Shown in pieces: positions 33,500 to 41,511 of a stretch of DNA of 64,000 nucleotides. Below the pieces are notes generated by a model. That model was not told where the DNA came from, did no database searches, and saw nothing but the letters and a program-made list of their open reading frames with translations. Position 1 is the stretch's first letter. Each line of letters opens with the position of its first letter. This DNA comes from DASUPK01 sp046732465 (GTDB taxonomy: Bacteria > Actinomycetota > Thermoleophilia > Solirubrobacterales > 70-9): contig JBKPND010000034.1 in assembly GCA_046732465.1 (NCBI GenBank), forward strand, positions 1-64,000, read 5' to 3'. The position numbers and the translations under genes are program-made.

Positions 33500-34963
33500 A
33501 TGATCCTGGCGATCGACCAGGGGACCACCGGGACGACCTGCATCGTCTTCGACGACGAGGGCCGGGCGACGGGGCGCGCCTACAGCGAGTTCGAGCAGCA
33601 TTTCCCGCGCCCCGGCTGGGTCGAGCACGACGCGGACGAGATCTGGGAGTTGACCAGGAAGGTCGCGGTGGACGCGCTCGCGGACGCGGCGGTGCAGGGA
33701 TCCGATCTGCGGGGCATCGGGATCACCAACCAGCGCGAGACCGTCGTCGCGTGGGACCCGAGGACCGGGGAACCGGTCCACCGCGCGCTTGTCTGGCAGG
33801 ACCGGCGCACGGCCGCCCGCTGCGACGAGCTCCGCGAGCAGGGGCACGAGGACCTGGTCCGGGAGCGGACCGGCCTGGTGATCGACCCCTACTTCTCCGG
33901 GACGAAGATCGAATGGCTGATTCGGAACGGCGACCTGCCCGAGGGGACCGTGTTCGGGACGATCGACTCCTGGCTCGCGTTCAAGCTCACCGGTCGCCAC
34001 CTGATCGACTACTCGAACGCCTCGCGGACGATGCTGTTCGATATCCGCAAGCTCGCCTGGGACGAGCAGCTCTGCGCCCTGCTCGGGGTCGATCCGGGAT
34101 CGCTGCCCGAGCCCGTGCCCTCGGCGCAGGTCTACGGCACCACCTCGGTGTTCGGCGGCGAGGTGCCGGTGGCCGGCATCGCCGGCGACCAGCAGGCGGC
34201 GCTCTTCGGGCAGGCCTGCCAGGAGCCGGGCGAGACGAAGAACACCTACGGCACCGGGAGCTTCGTCCTGCTCAACACGGGCACCGAGGCGACCGAGCCC
34301 AAGGAGGGGCTGCTCACAACGGTCGCCTGGGGGATCGGAGACACGGAGGTCGACTATGCCCTCGAGGCCGCTGTCTTCGTCACCGGCGCCGCGGTGCAGT
34401 GGCTGCGCGACGGCCTGCGGATCATCACCCACGCTGCCGAGACGGAGGACCTCGCCGCCTCACTCGACTCGAACGACGACGTCTACTTCGTCCCGGCACT
34501 GACGGGTCTCGGCTCGCCGCACTGGGACCCCTACGCGCGGGGCACGATCGTGGGGCTCACCCGCGGCGCCACCCGTGCGCACCTCGCCCGAGCGGCCCTC
34601 GAGTCGATCGCCTACCAGACGGTCGACGCGGTGCGCGCGCAGGAGGCGGCCTCGGGCGAGAGCGTGCCCTCGCTGAAGGCCGACGGGGGCGCGGTCTCGA
34701 ACGCCTGGCTGATGCAGTTCCAGGCCGACGTCCTGGGCGCCCCCGTGATCGTCCCCGAGGTGGCCGAGACCACCGCCCTCGGTGCGGCGTATCTGGCCGG
34801 GATCGCGACGGGGCTGTGGACGGTGGAGCAGGTCCGGGAGATGTGGCGCGAGGCGGCGCGGTATGAGCCCCGGATGGACGAGGCCGAGCGGGATCGGCTG
34901 CTGGGGCGCTGGCGAGAGGCCCTCGAGCGCTCGCGTAGCTGGAGCAGTGGGGGCCAGGCGTAA
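33500..34963 (+). CDS. glpK: Glycerol kinase (GlpK)
   Basis: A 487-residue FGGY-family kinase converting glycerol to glycerol-3-phosphate. Signatures visible: N-terminal phosphate loop AIDQGTTGTTCIVFD, the substrate strand GITNQRETVVAWD with ALVWQDRR, GIAGDQQAALFGQACQEPGE, YGTGSFVLLNTG, and the C-terminal SLKADGGAVSNAWLMQFQAD. The product feeds phospholipid synthesis; a PlsC acyltransferase is the next gene but is separated by an intrinsic terminator. 12 bp follow the glycosyltransferase stop. Confidence 0.96.
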   Translation: MILAIDQGTTGTTCIVFDDEGRATGRAYSEFEQHFPRPGWVEHDADEIWELTRKVAVDALADAAVQGSDLRGIGITNQRETVVAWDPRTGEPVHRALVWQDRRTAARCDELREQGHEDLVRERTGLVIDPYFSGTKIEWLIRNGDLPEGTVFGTIDSWLAFKLTGRHLIDYSNASRTMLFDIRKLAWDEQLCALLGVDPGSLPEPVPSAQVYGTTSVFGGEVPVAGIAGDQQAALFGQACQEPGETKNTYGTGSFVLLNTGTEATEPKEGLLTTVAWGIGDTEVDYALEAAVFVTGAAVQWLRDGLRIITHAAETEDLAASLDSNDDVYFVPALTGLGSPHWDPYARGTIVGLTRGATRAHLARAALESIAYQTVDAVRAQEAASGESVPSLKADGGAVSNAWLMQFQADVLGAPVIVPEVAETTALGAAYLAGIATGLWTVEQVREMWREAARYEPRMDEAERDRLLGRWREALERSRSWSSGGQA

Positions 34964-35000
34964 CCCGGCCGTGGGGATCGGGTAGGAATCAACACGTACC

Positions 35001-35023
35001 GCCGTCCTCGACGGCTTTTTTTT
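35001..35023 (+). terminator. Intrinsic terminator after glpK
   Basis: Perfect 6-bp stem GCCGTC-CTC-GACGGC followed directly by eight T residues (35016-35023). It ends only 8 bp before the plsC ATG, so it terminates glpK transcripts and leaves no room for a standard plsC promoter downstream. Confidence 0.9.
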
Positions 35024-35031
35024 CGAGAGAT

Positions 35032-35826
35032 ATGCCCAAGGTGAACCCCAGCGACATGAAGCCGCAGGTCTACAAGGACCCGCGCCCGGCCGAGATGTTC
35101 ACGCAGTACCACCTCAGCGCGCGGCGTGGCGTCGGCTGGATCTACGACCTCGCCCGGATGGTCCTCACCATCCCGACCATCCTCATCTACCGGGCGCGCG
35201 CGATCGGCGTGGAGAACATCCCCCAGACCGGCCCGGTGATCCTCGCGCCGAACCACTTCAGCCAGTGGGACCACTTCTTCGCCGCCGTCTACCTGCAGCG
35301 GAAGGTCCAGTTCATGGCGAAGTCGCAGCTCTTCACCAACCCGGCGATCAAGTTCATCTTCAAGCACGGCGGCGCCTTCCCGGTGAGGCGGGGTCATCAC
35401 GACGAGGAGTCCTTCGTCACCGCCAACACGATCCTCGACCGCGGCGGCACCCTGCTCATGTACGCCGAGGGCGGCCGCTCTCGCACCGGCGACCTCGGGG
35501 AGCCCAAGCGCGGAATCGGCAAGATCGCGCTGGAGAGCGGCGCCCCTGTCATCCCGGTCGCGATCCACGGCTCGGCCCACGTGCGGGGCTGGAGGCGGTT
35601 CCGCTTCCCGAAGGTGACGATCCAGTATGGCGAGCCGGTCACGTTCCCGGTGCAGGCGGCTCCGGACCGCGAGCAGCAGCAGCAGGTCGCCAACCAGATC
35701 TTCGACCGGGTCCGCGCGATGTACGTCGACCTCGAGGAGAACGGCAGGCGCGACGTGCTGCGAAGGCTGCGCGAGGGGCTTCCGGCGACCTCGCCCGAGC
35801 CCCCTCACGAGACGGGTCGCGCCTAG
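35032..35826 (+). CDS. plsC: 1-acyl-sn-glycerol-3-phosphate acyltransferase (PlsC family)
   Basis: A 264-residue membrane-associated acyltransferase making phosphatidic acid. Catalytic motif I is NHFSQWD (H-x4-D); motif II lies in GGAFPVRRGHHDEESF; motif III is YAEGGRSRTGDLGEPKRG; motif IV is SGAPVIPVAIHGS. The segment LARMVLTIPTILIYRAR is an N-terminal membrane helix. The ATG at 35032 has only a weak ribosome binding site and is 8 bp from a terminator; in-frame ATGs at 35056 and 35095 are alternatives. Exact acyl acceptor is unproven. Confidence 0.9.
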   Translation: MPKVNPSDMKPQVYKDPRPAEMFTQYHLSARRGVGWIYDLARMVLTIPTILIYRARAIGVENIPQTGPVILAPNHFSQWDHFFAAVYLQRKVQFMAKSQLFTNPAIKFIFKHGGAFPVRRGHHDEESFVTANTILDRGGTLLMYAEGGRSRTGDLGEPKRGIGKIALESGAPVIPVAIHGSAHVRGWRRFRFPKVTIQYGEPVTFPVQAAPDREQQQQVANQIFDRVRAMYVDLEENGRRDVLRRLREGLPATSPEPPHETGRA

Positions 35827-35840
35827 CGGCGCGTGGATCG

Positions 35841-36761
35841 CTACTCCTCGTAACGGGGCTCGAGCTTCTCCCAGAACTCCGGGTCGTGTCCGGGAACCAT
35901 CAGCGCGTACGGATAGGTGCGCCGGTAGGCCTGCAGCTCGCGCAGCGACCGGCGGAAGTTGTGCTCGTCGGCCATCATCGTCGGCTCCGCCCGGCCCTCG
36001 AACTGCTTCCAGTCATACGCCGCGTCGCCGATGACGACGAAGTCGCGCCGCGGCAGTCGCAGGATCACCGAGACGTGCCCCGCGCTGTGGCCGGGGGTGT
36101 AGGCGAGGCGCACGGAGCCGTCGCCGAAGAGGTCGAAGCTGCGGCCGAAGGGGCCGTATGACTCGATGAAGTCGGCGTCGAAGTCGACGGTGTAGTACTC
36201 GAACGCGAAGTCGTAGTGCGAGGGGTGATAGCCCCGCAGCAGCGGGAAGGAGCCGCTGGTCGCCTCCTCCCATTCGGTCGCGCTGAGCACGAACTGTGCC
36301 TCCGGAAACACCTCGATCGCGGAGGCGTGGTCCTCATGGAGATGCGTGAGGACGACGAAGGCGATGTCGGAGTGCGCCAGGCCCCGGTCACGGAGCAGGG
36401 AGAGGATGTCCCGGCCCTCCTCCACGCGGTAGTGGCGGCCGGAGAAGCGCCCGAGGTTGTCGCGGGGGTTCCTGGCGACCGAGGGGTGGAGGCCAGTGTC
36501 GATCAGGATGTTTCCCAGGCTCGGGTGGCGGACCAGATAAGCCGGGACCGGCCGTGACTCCCACGTGTCCGGCGAGGAGCCGATCCCGAGCGCCCGCATC
36601 CGAGAGAGCAGGCCGGTTCCGGAACGGTCGAAGAAGGTCGGCGGCCAGAGCGCCTCACCCGTGTTGAGCGGCTCGATCACGACGTTGGCGCCGTCGGTTC
36701 CGCCCTCGAGTGACTCTCGCAGCGGCGTGGGCTCGGCATTCACCTTCACGCGAGCCAGCAT
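35841..36761 (-). CDS. Metallo-beta-lactamase fold hydrolase, AHL-lactonase-like
   Basis: A 306-residue metallo-beta-lactamase superfamily hydrolase. Zinc ligands: HLHEDHASAIE (HxHxDH), His of TPGHSAGHVSV, Asp of VIGDAAYDW and His of MVPGHDPEFW. ILIDTGLHPSV and the overall arrangement are like N-acyl-homoserine lactonases (AiiA/AttM group). Substrate unproven. ATG at 36761 is chosen; the longer reading upstream overlaps the divergent SDR. Only 13 bp separate the two starts, so their promoters must overlap or lie inside genes. Confidence 0.85.
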   Translation of the reverse strand: MLARVKVNAEPTPLRESLEGGTDGANVVIEPLNTGEALWPPTFFDRSGTGLLSRMRALGIGSSPDTWESRPVPAYLVRHPSLGNILIDTGLHPSVARNPRDNLGRFSGRHYRVEEGRDILSLLRDRGLAHSDIAFVVLTHLHEDHASAIEVFPEAQFVLSATEWEEATSGSFPLLRGYHPSHYDFAFEYYTVDFDADFIESYGPFGRSFDLFGDGSVRLAYTPGHSAGHVSVILRLPRRDFVVIGDAAYDWKQFEGRAEPTMMADEHNFRRSLRELQAYRRTYPYALMVPGHDPEFWEKLEPRYEE

Positions 36762-36774
36762 ATGCTCAGCCGCC

Positions 36775-37632
36775 ATGGCAAACGGCACGAACTCGCGCAT
36801 CTTCGCGCCCGGTTTGCTGGACGGGCGGATCTGCGTGGTTTCGGGCGCGGGGACGGGGCTGGGACGGGCCACCGCCCTCGAGCTGACCGGGCTGGGAGCC
36901 ACGGTGATCGGCTGCGGCCGGCGGGCCGAGCCGCTCGAGAGCATGGTCGAGGAGGTCACCGGGCGCGGTGGCAAGGCCGAGTTCGAGGCGCTCGACATCC
37001 GCGACGAGGAGGCCGTCGACGGCTTCATGGATGGCGTGGTCGAGCGGCACGGCCGGATCGACGTGCTGGTCAACAACGCCGGCGGGCAGTTCCTGAGTCC
37101 CGCCGAGGCGATCACGCCGAAGGGCTTCCGGACGGTGATCGAGCTGAACGTGCAGGGGACCTGGCAGATGACTCACGCGGCCGCCACCAAGGCGTTCATC
37201 CCGCAGGGCGAGGGCAAGGCGATCAGCATCACCGTCTCACCCCACATGGGCTTCCCCGGGATGGTCCACACCGGCGCCGCCCGCGCCGCCGTCGAGAACA
37301 TGACGCGGACGCTCTCGGTCGAGTGGGCGCGATTCGGCACCCGCCTGGTCGCGGTCGCCATCGGTCAGTTCGACACCGAGACGCTGCGCACCAAGTACCC
37401 GAAGCAGATCGTCGACAACGTCGCAGACACGGTGCCGCTGGGACGCCTCGGGACCGAGGAGGAGATGGCCTGGCTGATGGCCTACCTCGCCTCGCCCGCC
37501 GGTGACTTCTTCTCGGGCTGCGTGATCACCCTGGATGGGGCGCGGGACAACTGGTTCCGCAGCTGGCCTCCCGGTGACGCCGGCCGGGGGGAGGGCGAGC
37601 CGCTCGCCGAGGAGCGGCGCCCCAAGGACTAG
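36775..37632 (+). CDS. SDR oxidoreductase, 2,4-dienoyl-CoA reductase-like
   Basis: A 285-residue short-chain dehydrogenase. The NADP-binding motif is VVSGAGTGLGRATALEL, and the NAG motif is VNNAGGQFLSP. The classic YxxxK pair is not present: the region reads MVHTGAARAAVENMTRTLSV, as in peroxisomal-type 2,4-dienoyl-CoA reductases ([21 protein letters not shown] in that family), except that the last Lys is Arg. SVEWARFGTRLVAVAIGQF supports this branch. A role in unsaturated acyl-CoA oxidation is likely. It overlaps the convergent methyltransferase by 4 bp. Confidence 0.84.
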   Translation: MANGTNSRIFAPGLLDGRICVVSGAGTGLGRATALELTGLGATVIGCGRRAEPLESMVEEVTGRGGKAEFEALDIRDEEAVDGFMDGVVERHGRIDVLVNNAGGQFLSPAEAITPKGFRTVIELNVQGTWQMTHAAATKAFIPQGEGKAISITVSPHMGFPGMVHTGAARAAVENMTRTLSVEWARFGTRLVAVAIGQFDTETLRTKYPKQIVDNVADTVPLGRLGTEEEMAWLMAYLASPAGDFFSGCVITLDGARDNWFRSWPPGDAGRGEGEPLAEERRPKD

Positions 37633-38405
37633 CCCCGCTCGCCCCCGACGATCGCCCAAGGCCGCTCCACGGTGAGGCCGTCGCCCGACCGCTTCACCGA
37701 GAGCCCCGTCGGCTCGCCACCGTCAGCCTCCTCCTGGAGCGCGGCCCAGACCTGCTCGCGCTCGGCCGGGCCGGGCTTCGCCTGATCGAGCCAGCGCTCC
37801 GCGGGGAGCGGCTGCCGCCGCTCGGAGCGGGACTCGGCGCGAACACCGGCATCCGCCAGGACCCCCACCAGCTCATCGATCTCGAGCGCCCGTGTGTGGC
37901 TGGGGTCGCGGAGCCGTTCGATCTCGGAGTGGCGCTCGCCGACCTCCCCGGGCTCACCGATCATGTCGATCACCGAGACGGTTCCCCCTGGCCTGCAGAC
38001 CCGGGCCATTTCCCGGGCGGCGGACGCCGCGTCGTCGAAGTGATGGAAGGCGAAGCGGCTGACCACCAGGTCGAACTGCGCGTCAGCGAACGGAATCCGG
38101 GTCGCGTCACCCTCGGCGAAGACGATGTTGCGGACGCCGTCCTCCCGTGCGGAAGCCGCACCGGCCTCGAGCATCTCCCGGGTGAGGTCCAGCACCACGG
38201 CGAAGGCGGCGGTCTCCGCCAGGTAGCGGCCCAGGCGGCCGCTGCCGCCGGCCACGTCGAGAACGACGTCGCCGGCGGAGACCGGAACGTGCTCCCCGAT
38301 CCAGTCGAGGATGTCGCGGTCCCGGAAGATCGATCCCGGCCGCTCGAAGTTCCCGGCCTGCTTGGCGAACTCCCTCTTCGTGGTGTCGCGGTGCGCCGCG
38401 TCCAT
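37629..38405 (-). CDS. Class I SAM-dependent methyltransferase
   Basis: A 258-residue methyltransferase of the UbiE/Methyltransf_11 type. Motif I is VVLDVAGGSGRLGRYLAE, motif II DLTREMLEAGAASA, and the later segment reads FDLVVSRFAFHHFDDAASA. REMARVCRPGGTVSVIDMI is the post-motif strand. GGGAAGGG precedes the ATG at 38405. It lies 8 bp after the upstream SDR (39250-38414) on the same strand, so the two are likely in one transcript. Acceptor unknown. Confidence 0.88.
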   Translation of the reverse strand: MDAAHRDTTKREFAKQAGNFERPGSIFRDRDILDWIGEHVPVSAGDVVLDVAGGSGRLGRYLAETAAFAVVLDLTREMLEAGAASAREDGVRNIVFAEGDATRIPFADAQFDLVVSRFAFHHFDDAASAAREMARVCRPGGTVSVIDMIGEPGEVGERHSEIERLRDPSHTRALEIDELVGVLADAGVRAESRSERRQPLPAERWLDQAKPGPAEREQVWAALQEEADGGEPTGLSVKRSGDGLTVERPWAIVGGERG

Positions 38406-38413
38406 CCCTTCCC

Positions 38414-39250
38414 TCAGGAGTACATGCCGGTGAACTGTCCTCCGGTGACGTTGATCACCTGACCCTGGATGAAGTTGGAGTACTGCGAGCAGAGGAACGC
38501 GACCGGGCCGGCGGCGTCGGAGGGCTCTGCCGGGCGACCCAGCGGGATCGTCATCCGGGCCATCTGGCGCATCTGCTCCGGGATGCCCAGCGAGACCTCC
38601 TCGGTGCTCTCGCCGGCGGCCTGCATCGTCTCGCCCTTCTCCTTCGCCTGCGTGAGCCGGGTCTCGACGAAGCCGAAGGCGACCGCGTTGCAGTTGACCT
38701 TGAACTGACCCCATTCCTTGGCGATCGTCTTCGTCAGGCCGGTGACGCCCGCTTTCGCAGACGAGTAGTTGGCCTGGCCGGCGTTGCCCATCGTGCCCGA
38801 GATCGACGTGACGTTGACGAGCTTGCGGAAGACCTCCTCGCCCGCCTCGGCCTCCTTCTTCGCGGCCTCGCGCCAGGTCGGGGCCAGGGCGCGGATCACG
38901 CGGAAGGGCACGATCGTGTGGATGTCGAGCATCGCCTGGAACTGCTCGTCGCTCATCTTGTGGACGACCCCGTCCCAGGTGTAGCCGGCGTTGTTGACGA
39001 CGGCATCGACCTGGCCGAAGGCCTCGATCGCGGCCTTGACCATGTCGTCGGGCATGCCGGGCTTGGTGAGGTCCCCAGCGAAGACGGCGGTCTCGCCGTC
39101 GATCTCCTTGGCGGCCTCCTCCGCGACGTCGCCGTCGAGGTCGTTGATCAGCACCTTGGCCCCTTCCTTCACGAACAGCTCGGCCGTGGCGCGGCCGATT
39201 CCCCTCGCTGAGCCGGTGATGATCGCGCTCTTTCCGTCAAGCAATCCCAA
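38414..39250 (-). CDS. SDR family 3-oxoacyl-ACP/CoA reductase-like protein
   Basis: A 278-residue classical SDR. Cofactor motif ITGSARGIGRATAELFVKEG; NAG motif VVNNAGYTWDGVV; catalytic Ser and YxxxK in VTSISGTMGNAGQANYSSAK. C-terminal QGQVINVTGGQFTGMYS is FabG-like. An insertion (WREAAKKEAEAGEEV) before the catalytic Ser is longer than in standard FabG and occurs in multifunctional hydroxyacyl-CoA dehydrogenase-type SDRs. TTG start supported by AGGAGG at normal distance. First gene of an SDR-methyltransferase pair. Confidence 0.9.
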   Translation of the reverse strand: MGLLDGKSAIITGSARGIGRATAELFVKEGAKVLINDLDGDVAEEAAKEIDGETAVFAGDLTKPGMPDDMVKAAIEAFGQVDAVVNNAGYTWDGVVHKMSDEQFQAMLDIHTIVPFRVIRALAPTWREAAKKEAEAGEEVFRKLVNVTSISGTMGNAGQANYSSAKAGVTGLTKTIAKEWGQFKVNCNAVAFGFVETRLTQAKEKGETMQAAGESTEEVSLGIPEQMRQMARMTIPLGRPAEPSDAAGPVAFLCSQYSNFIQGQVINVTGGQFTGMYS

Positions 39251-39289
39251 GGTGGTCGCCTCCTCTGGATGATGTGTGGGCGGGGATTC

Positions 39290-39706
39290 TTACCCAAACC
39301 GGTACGTCGCGATCCCCTGGGCGACCACCGTTCCCTCGGTGTCGGCCACGGTCACCTCGCAGAAGCTCAGCCGCCCGCCGCGCCTGGCAACCCTCGCGTC
39401 GGCGCGGAGGTCGACGGCGTCGGCCGCCGAGGCGAAGTTGATCGAGAGCGAGACGGTGGAGCCCGCGACGCTCTCCGGCACCTCGTCGGTGGCCCAGGCC
39501 GCGGCCATCGCCGCGGTGTCGACCAGCGCGCCGATCGCGCCGCCGTGGACGACCCGCCCGATCGTGGCCAGCTCGCGCTTGAAGGGGAGCTCGAGGACGG
39601 CCTCGTCGGTGCCGAGCGAGACGACCCGGATGCCGAGCTGTGCGGCGTGCGGAGAGCTCGGGATGAACTGCTCGATGATCTCGCGGCGGCTCGGGGAGTC
39701 GCTCAT
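39290..39706 (-). CDS. PaaI-type hotdog thioesterase
   Basis: A 138-residue hotdog-fold thioesterase of the PaaI/YdiI type, hydrolysing acyl-CoA. The family signature is VVHGGAIGALVDTAAMAAAW, followed by strands SLSINFASAADAVDLRADAR and a terminal GIATYRF. It lies 39 bp upstream of the SDR on the same strand, in the cluster of acyl-CoA-related enzymes. Confidence 0.89.
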   Translation of the reverse strand: MSDSPSRREIIEQFIPSSPHAAQLGIRVVSLGTDEAVLELPFKRELATIGRVVHGGAIGALVDTAAMAAAWATDEVPESVAGSTVSLSINFASAADAVDLRADARVARRGGRLSFCEVTVADTEGTVVAQGIATYRFG

Positions 39707-39754
39707 GCCCGGACCGTACGCGCTGGAGACGCGGCTGCGCGATTACCTCCGAGG

Positions 39755-41416
39755 TCAGAGGCCGAGCACGCCCTGGAGCAGCGAGAGGGCCGAGCGCGGG
39801 TCGACGCCGTGCTCCTCCTCGAACTTGTGCTGGAGGCGGTCGTCGAAGAGGGCGAGGAGCAGCTCCTCGCGGCTGGAGCCGAAGCGGCACGCGGCGCGAT
39901 CGAGCGCCTCGAGCGAGGCGTTCTGGAGCGCCCCCGTGATCCCGCCCACATCCGGCAGGTCGCGGTCCTGGCAGGGATCGGCGATCTGGACGGTCTCCCG
40001 GGTGGAGTTCGCATAGGCGATGCCGTAGCCGCCGGCTGCGACCAGCGCGGCGACCGCGGCGGTCGCGACCCCCCGGCGGGAGAGCGCTCCCGCCACCCCG
40101 AGGGCGCCGCTGAGCAGGACGAGGGCCGCGAGCAGGGCGAGGCCCGAGGTGACGATGAAGGTGGACCGGAAGGCCGAGCGGACGGCGCCGGTCACCACGT
40201 CATCCAGCTGGTCGCCGAGGTGCCCCATCTCGACGGCGTCCTCCCCCTCCAGCCCGGACTTCGCCTTATCGATCTCCTTCTGCAGCTCCGCGCGCGGGTC
40301 GTCGGTGTTGAGGCCGCCGAACAGGTTGGGCGCGATGTCGATCTTGTCCTCGGGGGGAAGCTTGGCGTCGAGTACGGCGGCCGTCCCCTGCAGGCGGGCC
40401 GTGTCGATGGTCGAGGTCAGGTTGGAGGAGATCAGCGGGGCGAGGGCGGCGAGCGCCACCGCGATGCCCGCATGGCGGATCGAGAGCAGCCTCGCGGTGT
40501 CCTGGCGGGTCCGCTCGGGGATCAGCTCGCCCGAAAGGGCCGGCAGCGCCGTCCCCATTCCCGCTCCGGCGAGCACCTGGGGCACCACGGTCCACCAGGC
40601 CGAGGCGCCGGGCAGCAGGGCCAGGCAGCCGACCCCGCCCGCCACCATCAGGCAGCCGGCGATCGCCTTCGTTTCGGGGTCACCCGACACCCGCGAGGAC
40701 GCGATCGCCGCCACCGGGAGGACGCTCACCGCCAGGGCCGCCGCGAGCGGCTCGATGCTCCAACCCGAGACCAGCAGCAGCACCACGAGGAAGATGACCG
40801 CGGTGAGCGACGCCGAGAGCAGGGCCAGCGCGATCGCCGGGCGCCACGGGAGCGGGGAGGAGGCGCGGTCGTCATCGCGGGCCCCGGTCGGCTCGGTGCG
40901 CGCCACCTGCAGGGCGACCAGCAACCCCGGCAGCACGATCGGCGCCTGCGCGAGGAAGATCGCGCGCCATGAGAAGGCCTGGGTGAGCGCGCCGCCGAGT
41001 GCCGGGCCGACGGCGATGCCGAAGACCGAGGCCGCGACCCACAGCCGGCGCCCGTGACCCGGCCTGCCTCCGTCGAGGAGGGCGAAGGCCGCGACCAGGC
41101 CGCCAGCTGCGCCGAGCGCCTGGACGCCGCGGAGGGTGAGCAGCAGTCCGAGCGAGTCCGACGCGCCGCAGCCGAGCGAAGCCGCCAGGAAGAGCGCGAA
41201 GCCGGCCGCCCCGACGCGCGCATCGCCGAAGCGACGGCAGAGAGCCGCGGCCGGCAACAGGGCAATCGCCAGGGTGGCGGTGTAGACGCCGAGCACCAGG
41301 GCGACGCCCTCGACCGTCGCGTTGAGATCGACCAGGATCGAGGGCAGGCCGAGCGTGACGATCGACGCGTCCGCCAGGGCGATCCCGGCGGCGAGAGCTA
41401 TGAAGACCCGCCTCAC
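39755..41416 (-). CDS. MFS transporter, DHA2-like
   Basis: A 553-residue major facilitator. N-terminal helix FIALAAGIALADASIVTLGL keeps the DHA2-type pattern, and GIAVGPALGGALTQAFSWRA is the antiporter motif C. Between two later helices is an ~80-residue polar loop (LPPEDKIDIAPNLFGGL, ELQKEIDKAKSGLEGEDAVE), unusually long, and the C-terminal ~80 residues after the last helix are polar and include two Cys. GTG start. Substrate unknown. Probably transcribed alone: a long hairpin separates it from the upstream MMPL gene. Confidence 0.87.
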   Translation of the reverse strand: MRRVFIALAAGIALADASIVTLGLPSILVDLNATVEGVALVLGVYTATLAIALLPAAALCRRFGDARVGAAGFALFLAASLGCGASDSLGLLLTLRGVQALGAAGGLVAAFALLDGGRPGHGRRLWVAASVFGIAVGPALGGALTQAFSWRAIFLAQAPIVLPGLLVALQVARTEPTGARDDDRASSPLPWRPAIALALLSASLTAVIFLVVLLLVSGWSIEPLAAALAVSVLPVAAIASSRVSGDPETKAIAGCLMVAGGVGCLALLPGASAWWTVVPQVLAGAGMGTALPALSGELIPERTRQDTARLLSIRHAGIAVALAALAPLISSNLTSTIDTARLQGTAAVLDAKLPPEDKIDIAPNLFGGLNTDDPRAELQKEIDKAKSGLEGEDAVEMGHLGDQLDDVVTGAVRSAFRSTFIVTSGLALLAALVLLSGALGVAGALSRRGVATAAVAALVAAGGYGIAYANSTRETVQIADPCQDRDLPDVGGITGALQNASLEALDRAACRFGSSREELLLALFDDRLQHKFEEEHGVDPRSALSLLQGVLGL

Positions 41417-41432
41417 GGCGCCAAACTAGCGT

Positions 41433-41466
41433 GCGGGCCCGGCCGGGCAGAGCCGGCCGGGCCCGC
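41433..41466. terminator. Perfect 14-bp GC hairpin
   Basis: GCGGGCCCGGCCGG (41433-41446) and its exact reverse complement (41453-41466) enclose the loop GCAGAG. It lies just downstream of the minus-strand MMPL gene and 17 bp upstream of the MFS start. No strong T tract follows in either direction, so it may terminate with help from Rho or protect the 3' end. Confidence 0.6.
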
Positions 41467-41511
41467 GGGTGATCGGGGAGTCGGCGGAGGGAGAGGTCCG
41501 CCGATGGGTCC

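Noticed and set aside
32771..34432. A 624-aa protein fused to the biotin carrier domain
   Set aside because: All but the last 70 codons are antisense to the glycosyltransferase and glpK genes.
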